Position numbers and translations under genes: made by a program. A DNA stretch of 64,000 nt from an uncultured Rhizobiaceae bacterium (GTDB taxonomy: Bacteria; Pseudomonadota; Alphaproteobacteria; Rhizobiales; Rhizobiaceae). Under the pieces are notes generated by a model. The model was not told the DNA's origin and made no database searches. It was given only the letters and a program-made list of their open reading frames with translations. Location: contig CAMYMG010000036.1 of NCBI GenBank assembly GCA_947259295.1, positions 1-64,000 on the forward strand, given 5' to 3'. Positions 1 through 9,791 of this stretch are shown piece by piece. The stretch's first letter is position 1. Every line of letters begins with the position of its first letter.

Positions 1-2600
1 CCGCCGGCCTGGGCCATGTCTGGCCTGCCGCCGCCGCCCTGCCCGCCGAGCGCGGCCGACGCGACCCGCACGAGGTCGACGGCGCTGAAGCGGCCGGTGA
101 GATCTTCGGTGACCGCGACCACGACGCTTGCCTTGCCGTCCTCGCTTGCGCCGACGAAGACCACCACGCCCGAACCGAGCGAGGTCTTGCCGGCATCGGC
201 GAGCGACTTCAGGTCCTTCGGCGCGACGCCGCTGACCAATTTGCCGATGAAGCCTACGCCGGCGACGGTTTCGCTCTCGGAAGAGCCGCCAGCACCGCCG
301 CCGCCAAGCGCCAGCTTCTTGCGGGCGTCAGACAGTTCGCGCTCCAGCTTGCGGCGCTCGTCAAGCAACGCCTCGATGCGGCCCGGCACGTCGGCGGGAG
401 CGACCTTGAGAACGGAGGCAGCGGCTTTCAGCCGCCGGTCCTGCTCGTCGAGATAGAGGCGCGCATCTTCGCCGGTCAGCGCCTCGATGCGCCGCACGCC
501 GGCCGCGACCGCACCTTCATGCACCAGCCTCACAAGGCCGATGTCGCCGGTCGCCGACACATGGGTACCGCCGCAGAGCTCGACCGAATAAGGCTTGCCG
601 GCCTTTTCACCTTCGAACCCGGTGCCCATCGACACGACCCGCACCTCGTCGCCATACTTTTCGCCGAACAGCGCCATGGCGCCCTCCGCGATCGCATCGT
701 CGACGCTCATCAGGCGCGTGGAGACCGGGCTGTTCTGCACCACGATGGCGTTGGCCATGGCTTCGACGCGCTCAAGTTCCTCGGACGATATGGGCTTGGG
801 ATGGGAAAAATCGAAGCGCAGGCGCTCGGGCGCGACCAGCGAGCCCTTCTGCGCGACATGCGAACCAAGAATCTCGCGCAGCGCCTCGTGAACCAGATGC
901 GTCGCCGAATGATTGGAGCGCAGCCGGGTGCGGCGCCGATGATCGACTTTCAGCTCGACCGGCACACCGGTCCTGACCAAGCCCTGCACGACCTTTCCCG
1001 AATGAACGAAGAGCCCGTCCGCCTTCTTCTGCGTATCGGTGACCTCGATGACAAAACCTTCACCGGAAATCGTGCCGGTGTCGCCCATCTGGCCACCGGA
1101 CTCGCCGTAAAAGGGCGTCTGGTTGACGACGATCGCGACCGTGTCGCCCTCGCCGGCGCGCTCGACTTCCGCGCCATCCCGTACCAGCGCCTGCACGATG
1201 CCTTCGGCCTCCTCGGTGCCGTAACCGAGGAATTCCGTCGCGCCCACCTTCTCCTTGACCGAAAACCAGACGGTCTCGGTGGCCGCGTCGCCGGAGCCGG
1301 CCCAGGCCGCGCGGGCCTCGGCCTTCTGCCGCTCCATCGCCTCGTTGAACCCCTCGAGGTCGACCGAAACGCCGCGCTGGCGCAGCGCGTCCTGCGTCAG
1401 GTCGAGCGGAAAGCCGAACGTGTCGTAGAGCTTGAAGGCGGTGGCGCCGTCGAGGCGGTCGCCGCTCCCCAGCCCCTCGGACGCCTCTTCCAGCAGGCCG
1501 AGCCCGCGCGCCAGGGTCTTGCGGAACCGCTTCTCCTCGAGCTGCAGCGTCTCGGTGATCAGGCTCTCGCCGCGAACCAGTTCGGGATAGGCCTGGCCCA
1601 TCTCCCGGACCAACGCCGGCACCAGGCGCCACATCAGCGGGTCGGCGGCGCCGAGCAGCTGGGCATGGCGCATGGCGCGCCGCATGATGCGGCGAAGCAC
1701 GTAGCCGCGACCCTCGTTCGACGGCAGGACACCGTCGGCAATCAGGAAACTCGAGGCGCGCAGGTGGTCGGCGATGACGCGGTGGCTCGCGCGGTTCTTG
1801 CCCTCGGCCCGCACGCCGGTCGCATCCTCCGACGCGCGGATCAGCGCCTTGAAGAGGTCGATATCGTAGTTGTCGTGCTCACCCTGCAGCACGGCGGCGA
1901 TGCGCTCCAGTCCCATGCCAGTGTCGATCGACGGACGCGGCAGGTCGACACGTTCCTCCTTGGTTACCTGCTCGTACTGCATGAAGACCAGGTTCCAGAT
2001 CTCGATGAAGCGGTCGCCGTCCTCGTCAGGGCTGCCGGGAGGGCCGCCAGGGATCTCGTCGCCGTGGTCGTAGAAGATCTCCGAGCACGGGCCGCAGGGA
2101 CCGGTGTCACCCATGGCCCAGAAATTGTCGCTGGTGGCGATGCGGATGATCTTGTCGTCCGGCAGGCCGGCGATCTTCTTCCAGAGCGCGGCGGCGTCAT
2201 CGTCTGTATGATAAACCGTGACGAGCAGCTTGTCGGCGGCGAGACCGAATTCCCTGGTCAACAGGTTCCAGGCGAGCTCGATGGCGTTCTCCTTGAAATA
2301 GTCGCCGAAGGAAAAATTGCCGAGCATCTCGAAGAAGGTGTGGTGGCGCGCCGTATAGCCGACATTGTCGAGGTCGTTGTGCTTGCCGCCGGCGCGAACG
2401 CATTTCTGCGACGTCGCGGCGCGCGAATAGGACCGCTGCTCGAGCCCGGTGAAGACGTTCTTGAACTGCACCATGCCGGCATTGGTGAACATCAGCGTCG
2501 GATCGTTGCGCGGCACAAGCGGGCTTGACGCGACGGTCTCGTGGCCGTTCTTCCTGAAATAGTCGAGGAATGCCGACCGGATCTCGTTTACGCCACTCAT
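1..2600 (-). CDS. alaS: Alanyl-tRNA synthetase (3' end cut by window edge)
   Basis: Charges tRNA-Ala with alanine in the cytoplasm. The minus strand reads [15 protein letters not shown] at the start, then the class II synthetase core ([23 protein letters not shown]), and near the window edge the C-terminal [13 protein letters not shown] stretch typical of the DHHA1 domain. About 866 codons are present and the usual length is roughly 880-890, so only a short tail is missing. The ATG at 2600 fits the family N-terminus. The ORF track omits this gene because it is open at the edge; the long plus-strand ORF 519..2528 is its shadow. It follows recA in the same direction, a pairing common in rhizobia, but a strong hairpin separates the two. 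Confidence 0.97.
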   Translation of the reverse strand, partial: MSGVNEIRSAFLDYFRKNGHETVASSPLVPRNDPTLMFTNAGMVQFKNVFTGLEQRSYSRAATSQKCVRAGGKHNDLDNVGYTARHHTFFEMLGNFSFGDYFKENAIELAWNLLTREFGLAADKLLVTVYHTDDDAAALWKKIAGLPDDKIIRIATSDNFWAMGDTGPCGPCSEIFYDHGDEIPGGPPGSPDEDGDRFIEIWNLVFMQYEQVTKEERVDLPRPSIDTGMGLERIAAVLQGEHDNYDIDLFKALIRASEDATGVRAEGKNRASHRVIADHLRASSFLIADGVLPSNEGRGYVLRRIMRRAMRHAQLLGAADPLMWRLVPALVREMGQAYPELVRGESLITETLQLEEKRFRKTLARGLGLLEEASEGLGSGDRLDGATAFKLYDTFGFPLDLTQDALRQRGVSVDLEGFNEAMERQKAEARAAWAGSGDAATETVWFSVKEKVGATEFLGYGTEEAEGIVQALVRDGAEVERAGEGDTVAIVVNQTPFYGESGGQMGDTGTISGEGFVIEVTDTQKKADGLFVHSGKVVQGLVRTGVPVELKVDHRRRTRLRSNHSATHLVHEALREILGSHVAQKGSLVAPERLRFDFSHPKPISSEELERVEAMANAIVVQNSPVSTRLMSVDDAIAEGAMALFGEKYGDEVRVVSMGTGFEGEKAGKPYSVELCGGTHVSATGDIGLVRLVHEGAVAAGVRRIEALTGEDARLYLDEQDRRLKAAASVLKVAPADVPGRIEALLDERRKLERELSDARKKLALGGGGAGGSSESETVAGVGFIGKLVSGVAPKDLKSLADAGKTSLGSGVVVFVGASEDGKASVVVAVTEDLTGRFSAVDLVRVASAALGGQGGGGRPDMAQAG

Positions 2601-2765
2601 ACTGCCGCCTTCTGGTGAGCAACCGCCTGTAATCGGCGGGAAATTGGACAGCGCCTTTTAGCGGTCGCGCCCTACCCTGTCCAGAAACTCGACGCGCATG
2701 GAAAACCCGGCGGACGCGCCGACCGCGTCGGCCGCACGCGGGCTAGGGACGGGGCACCAAAAGCA

Positions 2766-2793
2766 GAACCGCCGGCACGAAGGCCGGCGGTTC
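2766..2793 (-). terminator. Rho-independent terminator of recA
   Basis: A perfect 11-bp inverted repeat (gaaccgccggc / gccggcggttc) with a 6-nt loop lies about 30 nt past the recA stop. Read on the minus strand it is followed by TGCTTTTGG, a short T-rich tract. It should end recA transcripts before alaS. Confidence 0.75.
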
Positions 2794-2820
2794 AAGAAAC
2801 GTTCGAAGCGACGCAATCGC

Positions 2821-3912
<1,092 letters not shown>

Positions 3913-3968
3913 GATATCACCCCTTGGTCGCCAATGAAGGCCGGATCGTCCGCTTCCGTCTCAAATAT

Positions 3969-3983
3969 GTACCTGTTTTGTTC
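3969..3983 (-). promoter_or_regulatory. Candidate LexA (SOS) box of recA
   Basis: On the minus strand the sequence is GAACAAAACAGGTAC, that is GAAC-N7-GTAC. The alphaproteobacterial LexA box is a direct repeat GAAC-N7-GAAC (GTTC-N7-GTTC on the other strand), so this site has one mismatch. Its position just upstream of recA supports the call. The rest of the 304-nt gap between recA and psuK (3913-4216) is AT-richer promoter DNA in which I see no gene. Confidence 0.6.
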
Positions 3984-4216
3984 CGATTTTGCAATAGGGC
4001 ACAACTTTTTGAAATTAAAAGGGATTTAAAATCTGTTCTATTTTCATTCCGTCCCGCGCAGCCAGGAATTGGACGCCCCGGCCGTGCCGGCCGCGTCGTT
4101 CGGCCGCGCAGTAGCGGTTCAGTCGTCCCGTGATTCGAAGCGGCCCGTTGTCCGGCGGCCAGGGCGGACCTATGGTCGTCGCCGAACGAAACGCCAGCGA
4201 GCCTGCCGGAAGCACC

Positions 4217-5155
4217 ATGCCCTTGCCTGAGATCCTTGCGGTCGGCGGCGCCCATATAGACCGCCGCGGCCAGGCGAGCGGCGACTTCGTGCCGGGCGCC
4301 TCCAATCCCGGCGTCATGCGCGAGGAGGTTGGCGGCGGCGCCTTCAACGCGCTGCGTAGTGCCGTGCAGCGCGGCGTCAGCGGCAGCATGCTGTCGATGC
4401 GCGGCGGCGATACTGCGGGCGACGCCGTGGCGCGGGCCATCGCCGAGGCCGGCATCACAGACCTGTCGGCGGTGTTTCTCGACCGCGCGACGCCGAGCTA
4501 CACGGCGCTGCTCGACCGCCATGGCGACGTCGTCGCCGCGCTGGCCGACATGGCGCTCTACGAACTCGCCTTCGTGAAGCAGATGCGCCGCTCCAAGATG
4601 CGCGAGGCGGTCGACAAGGGCGACGCTCTGCTCTGCGACGCCAACCTGCCGGCCGCCGCGCTCGAAAAGCTCATCCCGCTCGCCGCCGGCAAGCCGGCCT
4701 TTGCAATCGCCATCTCGCCGGCCAAGGTGGTGCGGCTCACCGGCATCCTGCCGTCGCTGACCTGTCTTTTCATGAATCCGCGCGAAGCGGCGGCGCTGGC
4801 CGGCGCGGAGGTCGCCAATACCCATGAGACGGTCGACCGGTTGCGCGCCCTGGGCCTCGCATCAGGCGTGGTCACACAGGGTCCGAAGGCGGTGCTCGGC
4901 TTCGACACGTCCGGCATTTTCGCCATCGACCCGCCTCAGCCGCGCCACGTCGCCGACGTCACCGGCGCCGGCGATGCGCTGGCCGGCGCGACGATGGCCG
5001 CCATGCTGCGCGGGCTGGAACTCAGGCATGCGGTGCGTGAGGGCATGGCGGCAGCGCTGCTCGCCATCGAAACGGCCGCCTGTGTGCCAAACCTTTCGAC
5101 CGACGCTTTCGCCGCAGCGCTGGCCCTTGTGCCGCAGCCGGCCGAAATGCAATGA
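4217..5155 (+). CDS. psuK: PfkB-family pseudouridine kinase
   Basis: Predicted to phosphorylate pseudouridine to pseudouridine 5'-phosphate, the substrate of the next gene product. PfkB (ribokinase-like) signatures are an N-terminal glycine-rich GGGAFNALRSA segment and the C-terminal DVTGAGDALAGA motif that carries the catalytic Asp. The chosen ATG (312 residues) begins MPLPEILAVGG, directly at the first strand of the fold, with GGAAG upstream. Alternative in-frame starts are ATG 4172 and the track start 4130. The stop lies 22 nt before psuG, so the two probably form an operon. The pairing is the main reason for the pseudouridine assignment over another PfkB sugar kinase. Confidence 0.85.
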   Translation: MPLPEILAVGGAHIDRRGQASGDFVPGASNPGVMREEVGGGAFNALRSAVQRGVSGSMLSMRGGDTAGDAVARAIAEAGITDLSAVFLDRATPSYTALLDRHGDVVAALADMALYELAFVKQMRRSKMREAVDKGDALLCDANLPAAALEKLIPLAAGKPAFAIAISPAKVVRLTGILPSLTCLFMNPREAAALAGAEVANTHETVDRLRALGLASGVVTQGPKAVLGFDTSGIFAIDPPQPRHVADVTGAGDALAGATMAAMLRGLELRHAVREGMAAALLAIETAACVPNLSTDAFAAALALVPQPAEMQ

Positions 5156-5177
5156 CAGCGGCATTCTGGAGAAAGAC

Positions 5178-6095
5178 ATGACGCCAGCTTCCGCCCGCCC
5201 CTACGTGGATGTCCTGCCCGCTGTCGCCGCAGCCCTTGCCGGCGGCAAGCCGGTCGTGGCGCTCGAAAGCACCATCATCACGCACGGCATGCCCTACCCG
5301 CAAAACAGCGCGATGGCGGCCGAAGTCGAGCGCATCATCGCCGATGAAGGCGCTGTTCCCGCCACCATCGCGGTGATGGACGGGCGCATCCGCATCGGCC
5401 TTTCGGACGGCGAGCGGGAGTCCCTGGCCGTCACCGACGGCGCAATGAAGCTGTCGCGCGCCGACCTCGCCTATGCCGTTGCCGAGAAGCGCACCGGCGG
5501 CACCACGGTCGCCGCCACGATGATCGCCGCGCACATGGCGGGCATAAAGGTTTTCGCGACGGGCGGCATCGGCGGCGTCCACAAGGGCGCGGAAGCGAGC
5601 TTCGACATCTCGGCCGACCTCGACGAACTGGCGCGCACGCCGGTCATAGTGGTTTCAGCAGGCGCCAAGGCGATTCTGGATATCGAGAAAACGCTCGAAG
5701 TGCTTGAAACAAGAGGCGTTCCGGTTGTCGCCTATGGCTCGGACGTTATGCCCGCCTTCTGGTCGCGGCAGTCGCCCCATGCGGCGCCGCTGAGGCTCGA
5801 CGATCCCAAGGCCGTGGCAAAATTCTTTGCCACGCGCGCAGCCCTCGGGCTGGCCGGCGGCATGCTGGTTGCTAATCCGGTGCCGGCGGACGAGGAGATC
5901 CCGGCGGAGCGAATGGCGGGATTCATCGAGGCAGCGCAGAATGCGGCGGTTGCGCAGCGGATTTCCGGCAAGGCAGTGACGCCGTTTCTCCTGGCGAAGC
6001 TGTTCGACCTGACCGAGGGTGCCAGCCTGAAGACAAACATCGCGCTGGTGGAGAACAATGCGCGGCTGGCCGCGCGCATCGCGCGCGCGCTCTAA
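5178..6095 (+). CDS. psuG: Pseudouridine-5'-phosphate glycosidase
   Basis: Cleaves the C-C glycosidic bond of pseudouridine 5'-phosphate to give uracil and ribose 5-phosphate, for salvage of modified RNA. The 305-residue protein has the family signatures ALESTIITHGMPYPQN near the N-terminus, GGTTVAATM and FATGGIGGVH in the middle, and AYGSDVMPAFW later. The ATG at 5178 is preceded by CTGGAGAAAG. The track lists a longer ORF from 4824 whose first 118 residues are a shadow of psuK. Full-length and adjacent to its partner kinase. Confidence 0.95.
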   Translation: MTPASARPYVDVLPAVAAALAGGKPVVALESTIITHGMPYPQNSAMAAEVERIIADEGAVPATIAVMDGRIRIGLSDGERESLAVTDGAMKLSRADLAYAVAEKRTGGTTVAATMIAAHMAGIKVFATGGIGGVHKGAEASFDISADLDELARTPVIVVSAGAKAILDIEKTLEVLETRGVPVVAYGSDVMPAFWSRQSPHAAPLRLDDPKAVAKFFATRAALGLAGGMLVANPVPADEEIPAERMAGFIEAAQNAAVAQRISGKAVTPFLLAKLFDLTEGASLKTNIALVENNARLAARIARAL

Positions 6096-6098
6096 CAA

Positions 6099-6422
6099 TT
6101 ATTTTTCAGAGCGCAGACCCGCTTCGTAGGCCTTGCGCGCCCAAGCCGTCATTTCATCCGCATCGTCGAGCGCGCCGTCAGGCACCGTCCAGTAGGGCAT
6201 GGCGACCGTCTTGCCGTGACGCGCATGGACATAGGTCCACTGCGTGCAGCCGGCGCTCTCGTAGTCGGGCGCAATGACCGCGTCGCCCTTCAGCATCAGT
6301 TCGCCGCGCAGTTCGAGGGCAAAGATCGTGCCCTCGAAATAGATGCCCTTGCCGCCGAACATGCGGCGGATGCTGACAGGTCCCAGACCGGCGAAAAGAT
6401 CGGCAATGGCGTCGTGATCCAT
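6099..6422 (-). CDS. TfoX N-terminal domain protein
   Basis: A 107-residue protein made only of the TfoX N-terminal domain, recognised from IRRMFGGKGIYFEGTIF and the later MPYWTVPDGAL segment. Stand-alone TfoX_N proteins are common in alphaproteobacteria and their role is unknown; the link to competence in Haemophilus does not transfer automatically. The ATG at 6422 (MDHDAIADLF) fits the domain boundary better than the 160-residue track ORF, whose N-terminal extension is low-complexity. No convincing ribosome site is visible. It converges on psuG with 3 nt between the stops. Confidence 0.8.
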   Translation of the reverse strand: MDHDAIADLFAGLGPVSIRRMFGGKGIYFEGTIFALELRGELMLKGDAVIAPDYESAGCTQWTYVHARHGKTVAMPYWTVPDGALDDADEMTAWARKAYEAGLRSEK

Positions 6423-6508
6423 TGGCAGACTATGGCAGCAGACACCCGCCCTGTCATTGCCCGCACGATACCCCCGCCCTATCCTCCTGACAGACAGGGA
6501 GCACTGAA

Positions 6509-7006
6509 ATGCCACTATTGCTGAAGGGGTCGTGCCGCTGCGGCGCGGTCGAATTCGAGGTCGAAAGCCACACGCCGGCACCGTTCATGCTTTGCTATTG
6601 CTCGATCTGCCGCAAACAGCAGGGCGGCGGCGGATATGCCATCAATCTCGGCGGCATTTCCAGCACGATGAAGGTGACGGGAAAGGAAAATCTCGGCGTC
6701 TATCGCGCCGAAATCGTCGACGAGGAACGCCCGCAGGGCGAAGTCTCGACGGGGGAGCGCAACTTCTGCACGAAATGTGGCGCCGCGCTCTGGCTGTACG
6801 ACCCGACCTGGCCGGATCTCGTGCACCCCTTGGCCTCGGCCATCGACAGCGAACTGCCGGAGCCGAAGGAGCGCGTGCACATCATGCTGAGATACAAGCC
6901 GTCATGGGTAGAACCGGACATCCGCGACGGCGACAAGACCTTCGACCTCTATCCGGAAGAATCCATCGCTGACTGGCACAAGCGCACCGGAATGTGGGTC
7001 GAGTAA
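6509..7006 (+). CDS. GFA/CENP-V family zinc protein
   Basis: A 165-residue protein of the glutathione-dependent formaldehyde-activating (GFA) family. Zinc ligands are visible as CRCG near residue 10, CYCSICRK near residue 30 and FCTKCGA near residue 90. The family is known for zinc folds and in a few members for S-hydroxymethylglutathione formation, but most members have no proven substrate. The ATG at 6509 has GGGAG a few bases upstream. It lies divergent from the TfoX_N gene and may share a promoter region with it. Confidence 0.85.
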   Translation: MPLLLKGSCRCGAVEFEVESHTPAPFMLCYCSICRKQQGGGGYAINLGGISSTMKVTGKENLGVYRAEIVDEERPQGEVSTGERNFCTKCGAALWLYDPTWPDLVHPLASAIDSELPEPKERVHIMLRYKPSWVEPDIRDGDKTFDLYPEESIADWHKRTGMWVE

Positions 7007-7050
7007 CCTCCAACCTCACAAATGCATAAATCTGCTGCTGAACGCTGCAT

Positions 7051-8058
7051 TTATCTGGTCGGGCGCAATGGAATTTCGAGCCAGACCTCTAAGACCCCGC
7101 GCCCCGGCAGTCGTTTGACCGACGTTGCCATATCGGGCACCGTGACTAAAACATTCAAGCCCGCATCCTTTAAAGCCTGATTATAATCGTCGCGCAGTAG
7201 TTCAGCAGCCAATCGGTCACTAGCGTAAAAGTATCGGATCTCGTGCTTGCCTGCAGCGGTTCCAATACGTTCCTCGCCCGGTACAGTCCAATTCCTTTCA
7301 CGAAGCAAGTTAGACACCAGTTTTATGTCTTCTCGCGAACCGCCGGCGAATTGAACAAATACGGTTGAGGCGCCGCGAGGGTCTTTTGTGGTTGCCGTGG
7401 TTTGAGTTTCGACCGCGTCTTTTTGACTAACCGCTACCTGCTCCAAACTCATCTGAACCGCGTCGGCTACCTGTGCTTCGCCAGAAGTCTCGCTGCCACC
7501 TTCTGAAACAGCTTTCGCCAGATCGCCCGCACGCGACGCGATGTTTGCAATTGAAAGCTTCAGCGATTCGAGTTCCGCACGGCCTACAGGGTCCCTCTTG
7601 GCAAGATCGCGAAAATAATTGACTGCTTGCTGCAGCGCATCGAATTCCGTGTTGATCTCGGCCAATCGGCTTTTCGCCGTACCATAGTCGACCGAAACCG
7701 CGTCATAGCGCGCATTTATCCGGCCAATGTCCTCCTTCAATGCTAGCTGACGCTCCTCCAGCCGTTCAAGAATCGCGCTGGCAATCTTGTCAGCCTCGCG
7801 GGCGGTTTTCTCGGCTTCCTGCGTCGCTGATCTCGCAGCCTCAACCGGTGCCTTTACCTGTGCCTCCACTTGAGTATCCACCTGGTGGACGATTAACGCC
7901 TTTACCTGAGGCCAGCCGACGAAAATGCCGACCGAGGCAAGTACCGCCACGACAATAGAACCGACGTTTCGATAGTATCGGAATAGGTCTGCCTCGACCT
8001 TGGCTTTAACCTGTTCCTCGAGGCGCCTGCGGGTAAGTTCAATTTCCTCTGGGGTCAT
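7051..8058 (-). CDS. Orphan membrane-anchored coiled-coil protein
   Basis: I do not recognise a named family. The 335-residue product starts with a charged helix (MTPEEIELTRRRLEEQ), has one membrane segment near residues 31-50 (VGSIVVAVLASVGIFVGW), then a long Ala/Glu/Lys-rich coiled coil to about residue 190. The C-terminal globular part contains FVQFAG and later EIRYFYASD, a pattern that looks like a small alpha/beta domain seen at the end of various bacterial sensor-like proteins. The ATG at 8058 has AGGAG 6 nt upstream. The gene is visibly AT-richer than its neighbours and uses many A/T-ending codons, which suggests recent acquisition. Function unknown. Confidence 0.75.
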   Translation of the reverse strand: MTPEEIELTRRRLEEQVKAKVEADLFRYYRNVGSIVVAVLASVGIFVGWPQVKALIVHQVDTQVEAQVKAPVEAARSATQEAEKTAREADKIASAILERLEERQLALKEDIGRINARYDAVSVDYGTAKSRLAEINTEFDALQQAVNYFRDLAKRDPVGRAELESLKLSIANIASRAGDLAKAVSEGGSETSGEAQVADAVQMSLEQVAVSQKDAVETQTTATTKDPRGASTVFVQFAGGSREDIKLVSNLLRERNWTVPGEERIGTAAGKHEIRYFYASDRLAAELLRDDYNQALKDAGLNVLVTVPDMATSVKRLPGRGVLEVWLEIPLRPTR

Positions 8059-8135
8059 CGACCGCTCCTGCGAGATGCAAAGCGATCATATAGCAACCTT
8101 AGATTACACTCCAGATAAAATGCAACTTTAAGTAA

Positions 8136-8519
8136 TCATATTCCCCCAGCGCGCGCTTCGGCCAGCGCCTTCAGGTCGGCGGGCTTCAGCTCGACCGATT
8201 CGCCGCAGCCGCAGGCCGAGCTCTGGTTCGGGTTGCGGAAGGTGAAGCCGGTGCGCAGCGTGGTCTTTTCGAAGTCCATTTCGGTACCGAGCAGGAAAAG
8301 CGCCGCTTCCGGCGCGACATAGACATGCGCGCCGTCATGCTCGACATGGTCGTCGCCGGCTTTCGGCTCGGTCACCAGATCGACCGTGTATTCCATTCCG
8401 GCACATCCGCCCTTCTTGATGCCGAGGCGCACGCCTTTCGCGCTCTCGCGCGTGGCCGTGATTTCATTGACGCGCTCGGCGGCAGCGTCGGTCATCGTGA
8501 TGACGGCAAAGCGTCCCAT
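8136..8519 (-). CDS. sufA: SufA/HesB-type iron-sulfur carrier
   Basis: A-type carrier that receives Fe-S clusters from the SufBCD scaffold and passes them to apoproteins. The 127-residue protein has the three conserved cysteines in GGCAGMEY and SSACGCGES. The ATG at 8519 (MGRFAVITMT) is preceded by TTGGAGACTGAC; the track start at 8531 is a TTG inside that ribosome site. It is separated from the rest of the SUF genes by an oppositely oriented EF-hand gene and so should have its own promoter. A hairpin in its leader is nearly the same as one in front of sufB. Confidence 0.93.
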   Translation of the reverse strand: MGRFAVITMTDAAAERVNEITATRESAKGVRLGIKKGGCAGMEYTVDLVTEPKAGDDHVEHDGAHVYVAPEAALFLLGTEMDFEKTTLRTGFTFRNPNQSSACGCGESVELKPADLKALAEARAGGI

Positions 8520-8537
8520 GTCAGTCTCCAATCTCGC

Positions 8538-8554
8538 GCGGGTTCAAGGCCCGC
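8538..8554 (-). promoter_or_regulatory. Leader hairpin of sufA, twin of the sufB one
   Basis: On the minus strand GCGGG-CCTTGAA-CCCGC forms a 5-bp stem with a 7-nt loop, ending exactly 18 nt before the sufA ATG. The sufB leader carries GCCGGG-CCTTGAA-CCCGGC at exactly the same distance. The loop is identical while the stems differ but stay paired. Function is not known; a translational control element or a protein-binding hairpin is possible. Confidence 0.5.
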
Positions 8555-8807
8555 CGGATTTCCATAGCCCCAAGATGGTGAAGATTCGGCTCCGGTGCAA
8601 GGCTTGCGGCTTCGAAACGACCCGCGCCCTGCGCCGCATGGATTGGAGCAGGACAGCCCGCCATCGTCTTTCATGGCCCGTGGTCAGGTTTCTGCATGCC
8701 GCATGACATTACAGACGTTTAATCTTGCTATTCATTTTCAGTTCAGCGCGGGAACTCGATACTGCACGCATCGATTGTGTTCAATGCAGCAAGAAACGGA
8801 GATTATC

Positions 8808-9281
8808 ATGCGGAAACTGATCATTGTTCTGGCAGCAACAACGATTGCCGCTTCTGCCGGATACGCCTTCGCTCAGGCATCCAGCAACGCATCCGGCGAG
8901 ACTGCGGTCGAGACGCGCGATGACCAGCGCGGCGGCAGGTTCAACAAGGAGCCGGTCGACCTTGAGACGTTCTCGCGCATGGACGATCTGAAAGCCGCGG
9001 ACGAGGATAGCGACGGCCTGCTGTCCCGCGCCGAGATCGAGGCGCATGCCCTCGCGCAACTCGTGAAGCGTGCTGCCGATCGCATCGAGCGGCGCCTCGA
9101 TATCAACCGCGACGGCAAGGTCGAACTCTCGGAGATCGAACGGCAGAAGGAAAAGCGCTTCGCCCTGCTCGACGCCAACGAGGACGGCAAGCTCGACCGC
9201 CGGGAAATGCGTGCCGGCAAGCATGATCGCGGCCACGGCCAGCGACACCACGGTAAGCGCTTCCACCGCATGCACCACTGA
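8808..9281 (+). CDS. Secreted EF-hand calcium-binding protein
   Basis: A 157-residue exported protein with an N-terminal signal peptide (MRKLIIVLAATTIAASAGYAFA) and three EF-hand loops: DEDSDGLLSRAE, DINRDGKVELSE and DANEDGKLDRRE. The C-terminus is His/Arg-rich (GHGQRHHGKRFHRMHH), which could bind metal or nucleic acid. It should act in the periplasm as a calcium-binding or calcium-sensing protein. The ATG at 8808 has CGGAGATT upstream; the track start at 8595 reads through the intergenic region. It sits inside the SUF region on the opposite strand, dividing sufA from sufT. Confidence 0.88.
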   Translation: MRKLIIVLAATTIAASAGYAFAQASSNASGETAVETRDDQRGGRFNKEPVDLETFSRMDDLKAADEDSDGLLSRAEIEAHALAQLVKRAADRIERRLDINRDGKVELSEIERQKEKRFALLDANEDGKLDRREMRAGKHDRGHGQRHHGKRFHRMHH

Positions 9282-9363
9282 CAACCGGCCCGCGGCGCTG
9301 CCTTGACTGGCAGTGCCGGACCGTCTTGCCCGGCTCAGGCTGAGCCGGCCGGAATTTAGGTGA

Positions 9364-9786
9364 CTAATACCAGCCGACGGCGATCTGCGCCTCTTCCGAC
9401 ATGCGGTCGGGCGTCCACGGCGGATCGAAGGTCATGTTGACCTCGACGTCTGAGACGCCCTCGACGGCACCAACAGCATTCTGCACCCAGCCCGGCATCT
9501 CGCCGGCCACCGGGCAGCCTGGCGCGGTCAGCGTCATCTCGATCTTCACCGAGCGGTCATCCTCAATGTCGATCTTGTAGATCAGCCCGAGTTCATAGAT
9601 GTCGGCCGGGATTTCCGGGTCGTACACGGTCTTCAGCGCCGAGACGATGTCGTCGGTCATGCGTGCAAGGTCGTCGGCCGAAATGGCCGAAACCGGAGCC
9701 GCAGCCGATTCAGCTGTGGTTTCCGACGTTTCGACGGCCGGCGTTTCGGCTTCCGTCGTCTCGGTGGTCGGCTTTGCGTCTTCCAT
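9364..9786 (-). CDS. sufT: SUF-associated DUF59/MIP18 protein SufT
   Basis: Fe-S maturation factor of the DUF59 (MIP18) family that accompanies SUF operons. The C-terminal 100 residues hold the conserved YDPEIPADIYELGLIY and LTAPGCPVAGEMP segments; the Cys lies in the latter. The first 40 residues are a Thr/Glu/Ala-rich linker that looks disordered. The start is ambiguous: ATG 9786 (MEDAKP, chosen) or GTG 9795, which would overlap the sufS stop as GTGA. The tight spacing shows co-transcription with sufS. About 140 residues. Confidence 0.9.
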   Translation of the reverse strand: MEDAKPTTETTEAETPAVETSETTAESAAAPVSAISADDLARMTDDIVSALKTVYDPEIPADIYELGLIYKIDIEDDRSVKIEMTLTAPGCPVAGEMPGWVQNAVGAVEGVSDVEVNMTFDPPWTPDRMSEEAQIAVGWY

Positions 9787-9791
9787 GATGC

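Noticed and set aside
519-2528. 669-codon plus-strand ORF
   Set aside because: It is the reverse frame of alaS; the minus strand reads clear alanyl-tRNA synthetase motifs.
8538-8564. Possible tRNA remnant on the plus strand (T-arm-like hairpin followed by CCA)
   Set aside because: The acceptor spacing is one base short, no other cloverleaf part is visible upstream, and the sufB twin has no CCA; a leader hairpin is more likely.
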